Shown: positions 54,163-64,000 of the stretch, piece by piece
Layout: every line of letters starts with the position of its first letter
Numbering within the stretch: position 1 is the stretch's first letter
Assembly: GCA_013399305.1 (NCBI GenBank)
Contig: VXAI01000115.1
Coordinates: forward strand, 2,580,213 to 2,644,212
Length of the DNA: 64,000 nucleotides
Source: Rostratula benghalensis
Lineage: Eukaryota; Chordata; Aves; Charadriiformes; Rostratulidae
Direction: 5' to 3'
Made by a program: the position numbers and the translations under genes
The notes under the pieces: model-generated
The model's database searches: none
What the model saw: only the letters and a program-made list of their open reading frames with translations
What the model was told of the DNA's origin: nothing

Positions 54163-57100
54163 CTCCAGGAAGACACAAAGTCTTTCTGAGAAGACAAGGA
54201 GTGCTGCTGCCACACTATGCAGTAGGGGATACCAGTGTCTCTTCTATCTTCCGTGTCCTTGAGAGAGGAGTAGAGCTGGAAACCTGTAACCTCAGGTTTC
54301 TCTATGTCTCCTGGGAAAAAAAAAAACTAGTGCCCAAAAGGATGGAAGAAGATAACAAATCCTGAGTTCATAGTTCGTGGGGTTGTTTGACTAATGTACA
54401 GAGTTAGGAAGTGATATAACCCAACAAGGGTGTTCAACTATGGCCTGCCTGGCAGCAGTTGCATCAGCTTTTCAGGGGATAGAGGCCAGCCCCCTCACAG
54501 GTTGCATTTTAAAATGTGCCCACTTTCTATTTCAATTAAACAAACCAGTATTGCTGCCAGGCTGGTGTGTGGATCTCTTCTCTGCTCCCAGCTATGTCCC
54601 AGCTGACCTGTGGTGTTCTCTGCTAAGAGGCTCACTGCTATGGCTCGCCTCCCAAAAAGCTGACTAGCATGGGGATTTTCCCTGTGCCATTCCTTCTGTA
54701 TCAACGTAAGAAATTTCATGCCCTCAAGGGCCCTCGTCAGCACTCACTGATGGACAATTTTACTCCAGCGCGGTTGGTGGCCAGGAGATGCCAAGGAGGG
54801 CCACATGGCTTTTTCCTGAGATATCACTCAACTAAGGATGATCCTGCATCCCACAGCATTCAAACACCCATCTTTACTTTATACATGTCATCTAGCTATT
54901 GTGTATCTTAGGCACCTGTCACCTCAGGATGTAAATCCCAAAGGAACAACTTAAGCAACTGAGGAGAAGCTGGAACTTGGGGCAGATTTCACTGGAAGCT
55001 ACTCATCTAACCCGCCGAGGTGTCTGAAACACTTCCACTGAGGTATATATATCTCTAAGTACTTGAATAGCTTAAAGGATCTGGGCTTAAGTGCTGATGT
55101 GACTGTTGAAAATGGCTCCTACGTCACTTACGCTTTATTGAAAAAAAAATTAAGTGTTAAATACAGAGAAGCTTCAGAAACGCTCCAAATGTATATATAG
55201 CTGCACAGACTTCTCTGAGCAACAGCAAGTTATACCAGCTAGTGTAGCTGCTCACATGTCTGCAAGAACGAACAGATCAAGAGGCCAAATAATCCAGATT
55301 CCTAAAACCCCCCTGGAAAAGTATTCTAAGTGATAGGAGCTAACGTTATGGAGACGGGAATTTAGTCTCGGGATTAAAGAGTCCACCACTTTGCAGGTAG
55401 ATTAGCAGACAGCTGGATTCACCCTGTCCATTAAGATCTAATAAGGCATTCTGTTTCTTAATTGGTCAAACTTTATCAATCTGGTCTTCAAAATGCCCAT
55501 AGTTCTGTATGGGCAGGCTCTGCTACAGGTGAAACACAGGGCTATGGCTGCGTTTCTCAGAGATGGTGAGCTGCAGTAGGGGAGAAGGTTAAGCTCTGCC
55601 TTTTGCCATTTGCCTACTGTCCATGCACAATCCAGCTGTGGCACGCCAGGGCATCCCAGGGAATACAGCTTTCCATCTGATCCCAAGTGCGACACAGCAG
55701 TCAGGCCTGCGAGCCTGCAGGTGGTGGAGCGGGAAAGGCTGATGTTGAGGACAGACGTTGGCAGGCAGGAGAGACATCCCCTCGAGGGAAACTCCATGTG
55801 TTGCATTCAGAAGGTAGCTGGCAAACGCCACCTCTTACACGGTCCCGCTATTGCCAGTTACAGTTTGTTGAGCAGCGAGGGTCAGACCGCCGGCCTGTGG
55901 TGTACCTGCAGTTGTAAGGCAGCAGGTCTGCTTTGTTATTACTTCTGGCTGTGTCTATATTTGTGCTGCGTGAATCCACTGTCTGTGCTGGAAGGAGGGC
56001 CCTTGCTAGCGGTATCAGGATTAAAAGGAGTCCCCAGCCTGTCCTTTGGCTGACAGACCTGGAAACCTCCGTTCGCAACTGCCTCTGTTTTGCACTCAAG
56101 TGAAGCAGCGGCTAAATCTTGTGCCTTGTCCTCAAAGTGCCTGGCAGTTTTGCTACCTCTGGGAATGGCGTTCACTGCTAATTAAAAAAACAAAAAAAAA
56201 AAAAAAAAGGAAGAATGGGAGGAATCAGCAGATGAAATGGCAGCAATGTCCAAAGCAAACAAGGGAAGTAATGGCATAAGAGGAGGCAGCGGGCAAACTC
56301 CCCTGCCCTGCTCTTCTCAGGGCCTCGGCCATCCCCCCACCGCCATGGATTGGTGTGGTGACACGATGGGGAGACCACCACATTTCAGGGCTAATACACA
56401 TCCTCCATCCTCCCCATCACAGCTGCATCTGGCCCTGTGGTGGGTTATCCTCTCTCTCCAAATGTTCAAGTCATTATCATTTTGACAAATCCAATATATA
56501 GAGAAAGATCTTCGGGCGAAATCTGTATTTCCAGAAAACAAGATTCCTATACCATCTGCAGCTAATTGTTTTATACCATATTCGTCTCAGTCCTGCTGAG
56601 CCTACTCTAGGCCTGCTGAGCCCATCACTTACCCTGGTTTTACACTGGAGGAGCTCCACTGTCTTCAGCAGATTTATGCGATTAACACTTTTGTGTGTGA
56701 GAGAGCAGAATCCAGGGATGAAGGAGCATTCACCACCGCTGCAGATTGTCCTCATCATCACCTTAACACCGACAGGGACTCACTTTGGTGGTGAGCGACA
56801 AGAGAAGAGGGAGGGGAGGCAGCCAGCCAAAACTCAAGTTGTGGTGAGGAGGGGAAAGACATGTCGTTGCCTCTGAAATCAGATCCAAACCACGGGGCAG
56901 GGAGATGCTCTCTGCAAGGGGCTGCAGCAATGGCCCGGTGCTCCCCTTTTGCCCGGGGTGACTGGCAGCATTTCCCCCCAGTCAGAATTAGAGAAAACAA
57001 CAGAGCTCAGCAGTAATCTCGATTCTAGAGCCTTGTTGAAACTCTAGACACACATATCTGACAGATACAACAGAGATTAATGAGCCATGACCAGAAGTTT

Positions 57101-59570
57101 GATTTTTCTGTCAAGTGCTCCCATCCGTTTTTAATAAACAGAGGAACAACATAAACTCCAGCGCCTGCTCGCTGTTGTGTAAACCGGGCAGGTTGCTTCT
57201 GGTACCCTGTGTGTCTGAGCTGAGTTATGACTCCAAACCACCGAAAAATGCTGGGATTTGGTCGGGTATTTTTTTCTCCCATTGTCCCTTTTGCGGCTAC
57301 TCTTGTGATGAGCTTTGCTCCTTCCATACTGTTTCTTTTTCTCCTCAGCATGCCTGGTGTTTTACCACTAGAAACTGTGGAGTGTAATATCATGTTTACA
57401 GCTAAATGAGTTCCATTTAGTGTCATTGGTGTATTACATGGAGCACATAAGTGCCTAAAAAGCCCACTGCTTTGTTTTAAACAGCGCTCTGCTTTATTTT
57501 TTTTATGGGGTTTTGGAACATGGCCTCCACATCCCTTCCAAGTACAACGGGCTGAGCCAGCTAAGAACGGAGCCTGAGGAACATGTCGTAGTTTCTTCGT
57601 GCTTCTGGTTACTTACATTACGATCAGGCATCGCTCTCATAAAATAATAATCAGTACATAGACATCTGAATTTGTCAGGAATTCATAGCAAAGCGGTCCC
57701 TGAGGATTTTAGGCCACAGAAATGTGTTTGAGAATTCCGCTGTTTTTATTTCTCACAAAGCATGCTAGGAGCCACAAACAAAACAAAAGACTATCAGAGG
57801 ATGGGTTATACCCTGAGGTATTTATGGGAGGGGAAAAAAGAGAGAGAGGGAATGCTGCCATAAATCTAACTGGCCACAGAATGTCACTCTTGCTCCATGC
57901 AAATAAAGCTGAAAGGAAATTTACCTGGTAATATAAAACCTGGGTCTTAAGGAAAGCAGCTCAGGGAAACTCTTGCCTGTAGAGAGATGAAGTACGGCTA
58001 TGCAGCCATGTACAAGTGGGGACACACACCCACTCCCACAGGGAACCAAATGACATGCCTGAACAAAATAACTTTGCAGACCACCAGAGCTCTGGTCCAC
58101 ATCTGCATCCAAAGCTGAATCCTGTGGTTGACTCTTCTCCCAAAGGGTCTTGCCAATGGGTCTGCACTGGGGGCTTTGAGGGAGATAACCTCTGGATCCT
58201 ACTGACCCTCTCCACATTGAGACAGGCATGAACAGAAAGCCCCAGCCTGTGCTTAGGGAACTTCTGGGAGTCTCCCCGTTGAAAACACCTGAACTTGCAG
58301 TAGGATTCTGGCTGTGAGTGAGGTCCTTTCTGAGATGGGGGATCAGGGCCACAGAGAAACAGGCTAGGTTATATTATTTCAAACAAAAGCTGCTCTTGAA
58401 TAGAAAGCACTCTCACTTTCAAAACATGAAATAAAAGCTGCCCTGAAATTGAAATTGTCCTTGACTTGATGCCGCCTACAACTGAAATTGCCACTAAATT
58501 TAACAGACCGATGCTTAGCATTTAATTGCCCCTGAAAAGAAGTCACCGTCAGGAAGGCACTGTATCAAAAAACAAATCTTTTGGGTTTTAATCAGGGCTT
58601 CATTTCAAGTAGCAGGTACCTGCTTCTCCAAGCTGTGACCTTGACCAGACTAGGACACAGAGGTCACCCCCTGTGTGAGGGAGGGACCCCACCAAGGTAC
58701 CACCTCTGTGTAAAGGGAAGGCACCAGCTGCAGGGCACCTCTGCATTTCTCCTTTGGGAAATAAGCTTTCCCTGGGGTCCAAAATAAGACTGAGGAAGCA
58801 GAGCAGGGATTATCTGCTGGCCCCCAGGGGTGGAGAGGTCTGGGGCTGAAGGACTGAGACGTCCCCACTTCAGCTTGGTGAAGCTTCTCTGGAGAAGATA
58901 CTAGAGCTTGCGTGATCTGTTTGTGGTCTGCTAAGAACACATTTTCACAGATTAGCAAAGGTGAAAGAAAATGGTTTTCAGCTCTTACCGTATTTTGCAT
59001 AACTACAAGATTTTTTTCCTGTCTCAGATTAGCCACAAAAGTGCAAATCTTGAAAAAAACATTCAATATAAAGAATTAAATACAATAATCCTGATCAGAT
59101 TCAACAGAAGTAGTTCTGAAATGTTGGTCTTTGGTAATCTTTGAAGTGTTTTGACTTAAGTATTTCTTTTTATTATTTTGGTATAAATTTACTTAGATTT
59201 CAAAACAGATGCTTATTTTCAGTCTAAAAATTACATCTTTACTTCTGAAAGTATAGAAAGAGGATATTGGGATTATTTTAAAAAACCTTTACAATTGTAT
59301 TTGCATATGGTATATTCATTAAAAAACCCCCTCTCCTCCTTCCTGAGGCTTGGATTTTGACAAATCCGCATTTCCCAGTGAAAAACATTTCCCAAAACAC
59401 TTCCCAATTTTCTCCAATACTTACATCTGTTCTTGTCTGAGAACATGTCACAGCTGTAGATCAACAGGAATCACACAGAACACAGTTGATTTATGGTCAA
59501 AGTAATATTTCTAAATCAACTTGCATTTAAGAGTAGTGAATAGTACATGTCCACATACCAGCAATGTATC
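54163..59570. other. Intergenic region, no gene recognised
   Basis: 5.4 kb with numerous short overlapping open frames in G+C-richer sequence (55.4-56.9 kb) but no splice-consistent or family-like protein. It contains an A17 run (56192-56208), a perfect octamer ATGCAAAT (57897-57904) and its reverse ATTTGCAT (59299-59306). Confidence 0.6.
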
Positions 59571-59720
59571 GTACGGATTTTGTACTGCTTTTGATATTTT
59601 TTACATTTCTTTTGCATAATTATACACGATTCGTGTGTAATTGTAATTTCTACAATTATTTTACATAATTACATGTTAGTAGAGCTGAAATTTGGGCAGA
59701 GTTAAAGACTGCGAGCCAGT
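59571..59720. promoter_or_regulatory. Candidate AT-rich regulatory element with overlapping inverted repeats
   Basis: This holds TTTGCATAATTA, multiple AATTA/TAATT homeodomain cores and two overlapping inverted repeats (59618-59642 and 59638-59658, described in the findings). POU and homeodomain factors bind such cores. No conservation test was possible. Confidence 0.3.
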
Positions 59721-60459
59721 TCCTCAGTGTTTCAGGGAGCTACCCTGATGGCATCATCTGTCTCAGGAGCTGGGCAAACCGGACCAAAAGGGACTACTGT
59801 CCTCCGGAATTAGGCCAGCCCCAGAGTGATAGGCATCTGAGAAGTGGCAAGGAAAAGGAAAACCATCTCTGCCACTTTTATCCTGAGCCGCAGCTTTGGC
59901 CTTGTATTGTGTGATCCCGGTTAGAGGTGGAGCTCCCAGGGAGTGGAAAGGAAATTTGTGGGAAGCTGCTCACCGCTCTCCTGCGTCTGTCCCCGCTCTG
60001 CCTTCCTCCCCGGCCCCCAAACCACAGGCGCTCGGATGCAAGGCAGACCTACTGAGGGGCTTCCGTTTAGTCCCGGAATACTGACTCCTCTGGCAAAAAT
60101 ATCAAATTTTCCATGCGCTTGGTAAATAAGGGGAGGAAGGGTCCTGCACGCAGCAGCTGTGGGGTGTTTTCTTCACCTTCACCAGGCGGCTCGGGCATTT
60201 TCTTCATAAGAGCGGTTGCTGAGTAGGAGACACTACGCTCTGTGAAGGTGGACATCAATAATAAGTTTAGCTCCTGGGCTTTGCCAGCGCCCACTTTTTA
60301 GCTGGCTTTCTGCCCCACAGAACCCAGGAAGGCCTCTGTCGGCTGAGGTGCGCGGGGTGGGTGGATGCTTGCTTCCCTGGCCGGATTATCCCTCATCCCC
60401 TCTGCATTTTAAGAGATTTGGTGGGCCCGTTAACAACTTCTACCTGTTTTAAGACCTGT

Positions 60460-60760
60460 GACAGGAGGCTGAATGGCTCGCTTCATGCGGCCCCGTTCGC
60501 CCGCCGCTCCTGCTAGCGGTGTTGACATGATTTATGTAAATCATAAAACGCGGCGGGGTGACCTCACGAGTGTCCAGCTCTCCTCACGCACGTCTCCGTG
60601 CAGAAGGGCTAGTATTTATAAACAGTGGTATATTCACGTCTCAGTAACCTGCTCTGTTTACAGTGCTCGCGCAGGGCCGCTACCGCACAAATAAAATATT
60701 ATTCCCCGCCATGTGCGTGTCGGTTTTTTTCTTTCGGCTCTGTGTTTTCTTTCATGCGTT
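60460..60760. promoter_or_regulatory. Candidate CpG-containing regulatory element with HOX/PBX-like palindrome
   Basis: CpGs are numerous (GCGGCCCCGTTCGCCCGCC, ACGCGGCGGGG) around the palindrome ATGATTTATGTAAATCAT (60527-60544). Two FOX-type cores follow: TATAAACAG near 60.62 kb and TGTTTAC near 60.66 kb. The mix of CpG-rich DNA and developmental-factor motifs suggests a regulatory element or the edge of a non-coding RNA promoter. The alternative is an unconstrained CpG-rich patch. Confidence 0.35.
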
Positions 60761-61549
60761 GCCCTCGCTGTCGCCGAGCTCGTCGGCAGCTCTCCCCGAC
60801 GCAAGGGTGGGGAGAGGGAAGGGGGCAGAGTTCCAATTCGCTGTCATTTCCAGGGCAGCGTGGTGACAGAGGAGCCTGGGACCCCCAGCCAGCAGACTTG
60901 CAGAGCTTGCGTCGGGGCTGCAGTCTGCACCCTAGTTTCCCCAGGCTGGAGGGGAGTGAGCCAGTCCCCTTGCGTTAGCAACCCGCCATAACACAGCCCC
61001 TCGTTACAGCCGAGCCCCTGCCTTTCCTCATGGGGTCCCAGCCCATCACATCCTCCGCTGGCTGTGCTGCTGCTGGTGGGATGCTCGCTCCTGGGAGAGC
61101 CCGGTCTTGGCTCTCGGCCCTGAGGAGGGCCAAGAGTTAGTCGAGGCGTAATCAAACTTGTCAGGCATCTGGATATGGCTGAACCAGCTGGAATTTTCTA
61201 GCAAAGTCATCTTTTCGCAGTCATTTTTAAGGAGATCTTTTTACTACAGCCTCCAAAGAGCTCATTTCTGGCTCATGAATTAAGAGAAAAACGTCTTCTC
61301 TCCTAAAATAATCACAGTAATGAACTCAACAATAAAAGCTGCTTATCACCCTTCTGGTTTTTGGGTTTTCTTTTTTCATATTTTCTTTTTATCACTAATT
61401 AAAAAAAGGGAAGGAAGGTTTAATGCTTTTTAAAATATCTTGTTTAAAGTTGTGTCTGGTTCATTATCTCCTCAGCTTCTGCTGTTTTGAAAATGTCTTT
61501 TTTTTTTTCTTCTTTTTTAATTTTCTCATTGAGATGTTTATGGTAAATA
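60761..61549. other. Intergenic, no gene recognised
   Basis: The first 380 bases are G+C-rich with overlapping short open frames on both strands and no recognisable protein. The rest is AT-rich with T runs. Confidence 0.6.
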
Positions 61550-61790
61550 TTAACTTATGAACAAGTCAAGAAAATCAATAGCTGGAACTCCGTCAATCTT
61601 GAAAGACTGTGCGCATTTCAATATGAACTCCACGGCCTGAAGCTCCCGAGGAGAAAGAGCTCTCTATTGCCTTTACTGATGGAAAGGGAAAAGTATCTCA
61701 TAAAAAAGCTCTGCTTCTGTAAACTGCATGCGCATGACTCCTCTAGCAGCACTTGAATGACATCTAAATCATGGGGCCCCAGAGTGCTGG
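61550..61790. promoter_or_regulatory. Candidate conserved non-coding segment
   Basis: This single-copy-looking stretch is free of homopolymers apart from a six-A run, and has GTAAATATTAACTTATGAAC at its left end. It also has a GCATGCGCATG element near 61.73 kb that contains an NRF-1-like TGCGCAT core. It resembles enhancer-type sequence in composition only. Confidence 0.2.
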
Positions 61791-64000
61791 CTGGCTTCTG
61801 GATTGGGATGCGTGTTCTGGCCGCATCCTGGCCATGTACAGGGATGGGACCTGTGTCTAAATTGGGTCCTCCTTCTCCTGTCCAGTACCGTGGTTTCCAC
61901 GGGAAGAAAATGCCTGTGTCTGGACAGGAAGGGGGCAGTCGGCAGTGTGAAAGGCAACGGAGGCAGGGAACATCTCTGCAGTGTTTGTTAGAAACCAGAG
62001 CAGAGGCAGAGCTAAGGAAGGATCAGGATTTGGGCAGTCACTTATTTGCTGGGTACCCCAGGAAAGTTCAGCTGCCAACCTGGGGTCACGGGCTGTGGGA
62101 CAGGGGAGCAGCTCCGCTGAGGCCAGCAGGCACATCTGGAAGCAGACATTTGGCTCGCGGCTGCAGTCCATGTGTCAGGTTTGGTGTGTGTCTGGAAAAG
62201 TGTGCTACGAGGACCATCACCCTGGGGACTGGGGCGGGGAGAGCGGGAAGAGCCAGATGACTGAAAAAACTTGCTAAGGGAAAGTACTTTTCTCTTTATG
62301 TGCTTGAATATCCTTTTACCTGGCCTCCCAGGTTCACAGCTGCATTGGCTTTTCCCTCATAAAGGTTTCCTGGTTGGTTTTTTTTTGGTTGTTATTCCCA
62401 GAATGCGATGGAGGAATTTCTATTTGTTAAAGGCATTCATCAAGGCTGTGGTAAGTCTCTCCCTGGTTTGCTGGTTGGGCGGTTTGGTTATTTGTCAAAA
62501 TGCACTTGTTGAAATCTGGGCCCTTTTGCGTTTCCCCATCTTTCAGAAGGTTTTTAGGAAGGGTCTGATTCTGCCCACCCTCCCTCACAGCAAATAGCGC
62601 ATTTTTCCCTAGCGGCAGTAGCATTGCATATGCAGAACCCGCATAAAAAGAAGTAGCAGAATCTGGATTCAGGAAATATTCAATATTCTTGAAGTATATA
62701 ATAAATTATTTCAGAAATCTAAACAACACTGAAATGAAAAATTGCCCCACTGAACCAACGGGAAATTTGGCTGGGGAACCCCCACATTTAGTATTTGCTA
62801 TTTTGAAAAATATCAACATTCTCTTCAGTTTCGAGTTGAGGAACTGAAGCCACATTGTAATTCTTACAAGATGGATTTCCTGCTCTTGCTCAAGAGGTTT
62901 TCCCCATAAAGTTTGGTAGGAAGTGTGTTGAGCCTCATTAACTCTCATCTTGTTGCTAAAGCAGTGCTGGAAACTGCTGGAGCTGTGTATTAAAGGCTAC
63001 CTTGGCTGTGTGGACAGCAGTGAGGAGCTGCTGCAAGGCAAGGTGAATCAAGGAATGGTGAAAAGCAAAACCACGTCAAATGCAATTTCAGAAGGAAGTT
63101 TGTCTCCGGCAACACATAGCGTATCCCATCATTCTTATGTGTCAATACCTAGTGTCAGATTTTCTTTCCAAAATTGGACAGGACTGAGCTGGAAACGAAG
63201 GAGGCCACTTCAGTGGGCTATCCTTTGACATAGCTCCACCTGTATTCCCATTATATTTAATTGGCTGTCCACAAAATCTGCATAATGTCCCTATAGATCT
63301 CAGAAAAAAATATTTTGCTTTTTGTCTCTCCGTCATCCGTTTTGCCCTGGCACTGTTCTGTCGGCTTTTGTAGAGCTGCTTCTCATTTATGGAGGGGTGC
63401 AGGAGAGGAGAGCTAGGGACTTTGCATCTGATTTTTTACACATGGGACGTAGTCTTCCTTTATCCTTACCCAAGTCTAGCTCCCAGTAAAACAATTATAA
63501 AGTCACCTTGAGGATCTGGCTTCGAAAACACTTCAAAACACTTCAACACCTCCTGAACAGAAGACAACAGGAGACAGAAGCGCTCAGGATACTGCATCTC
63601 ATGGGCCTAGACTGAGATCTTGTGCACGTTTTGTCTACTTTATTCCCTGGCTCAGGGTGGGGATAGCCCATGCACATGACTCCAGATGCTAGCAATAAAG
63701 AGTACATTGAAAGCAGAGTTGGGCCAAAATGTTCTCTTTGGATTTCTTTGGGAGTATGGGAAAGTACAGATGGAGTTTCAGGATTTGAACTTTCCCAATG
63801 GAAAGACTGATGCAGTCAGTGTGATTTCTAGGTGGAGAAGGAAGGCTGGGGAGAACCTGTTCCCCTTCAGTGTATCTGCTGCATGGAGCGAGCAGCAACG
63901 CTTTCTAAGCCAGCATCAGAAATTCTGCCTAGGATGCTGTGTACCTTATATTGCTGAAAGGAGAATAACACAGTATTGACGTCCAGCTACGCGGGCCTTA
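61791..64000. other. Intergenic, no gene recognised
   Basis: 2.2 kb with short overlapping open frames and no family-like protein. Features are a TGGTTGG...T(n) tract (62370-62392) and a 10-bp tandem repeat AAAACACTTC (63525-63544 plus a partial third unit). Confidence 0.6.

Noticed and set aside
55438..56175. Cluster of overlapping open frames of 76-147 codons on both strands
   Set aside because: The frames compete on both strands, contain no recognised motif and lie in locally G+C-rich sequence. They are most likely chance.

Overview
The window is vertebrate nuclear DNA, almost certainly from a bird. It has an intron-rich gene with consensus splice sites, a CpG-island promoter, AT-rich introns, and CR1 LINE copies with the characteristic ATTCTATG-type 3' end. 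The species cannot be named from the sequence. Nothing resembles a bacterial operon, phage, CRISPR array or other defence system.

Left half (1-30.6 kb, minus strand): this is the 5' two thirds of MRPS9, which encodes mitochondrial small-subunit ribosomal protein uS9m (mS9). I could place eight coding exons base by base. They join in one continuous frame of 254 codons plus one base: exon 1 30319-30396, exon 2 23474-23656, exon 3 15865-15927, exon 4 15735-15765, exon 5 13512-13591, exon 6 6996-7078, exon 7 4300-4375 and exon 8 1413-1581. The remaining exons, which encode the conserved C-terminal uS9 ribosomal fold, must lie beyond base 1. The start codon sits in a CpG island (about 29.98-30.60 kb) with a CCAAT box, a GC box and an NRF-1-like half-site just upstream. 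Introns are 2-7 kb except intron 3, which is 99 bp. Intron 1 contains a 19-base run of N.

Right half (30.6-64 kb): I see no convincing protein-coding gene. It holds two sizeable CR1 3' ends (about 30.86-31.40 and 46.99-48.06 kb, both on the plus strand), at least one CR1 tail remnant (54.10 kb), simple repeats, and several segments that look like single-copy regulatory DNA. In other vertebrates the gene upstream of MRPS9 is the neural POU-domain gene POU3F3, which lies in a large gene-poor regulatory territory. I therefore infer that this half is part of the POU3F3 flank and that POU3F3 lies beyond base 64000.

The most interesting leads are candidate enhancers. They are a CpG-retaining, motif-rich island inside MRPS9 intron 5 (about 11.7-12.5 kb), a segment in intron 2 with an 8-bp inverted repeat (20.6-21.3 kb), two overlapping inverted repeats at 59618-59658, and a perfect 18-bp palindrome of HOX/PBX-like sites at 60527-60544. 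These regulatory calls are inference and need cross-species alignment. The MRPS9 and CR1 calls are firm.
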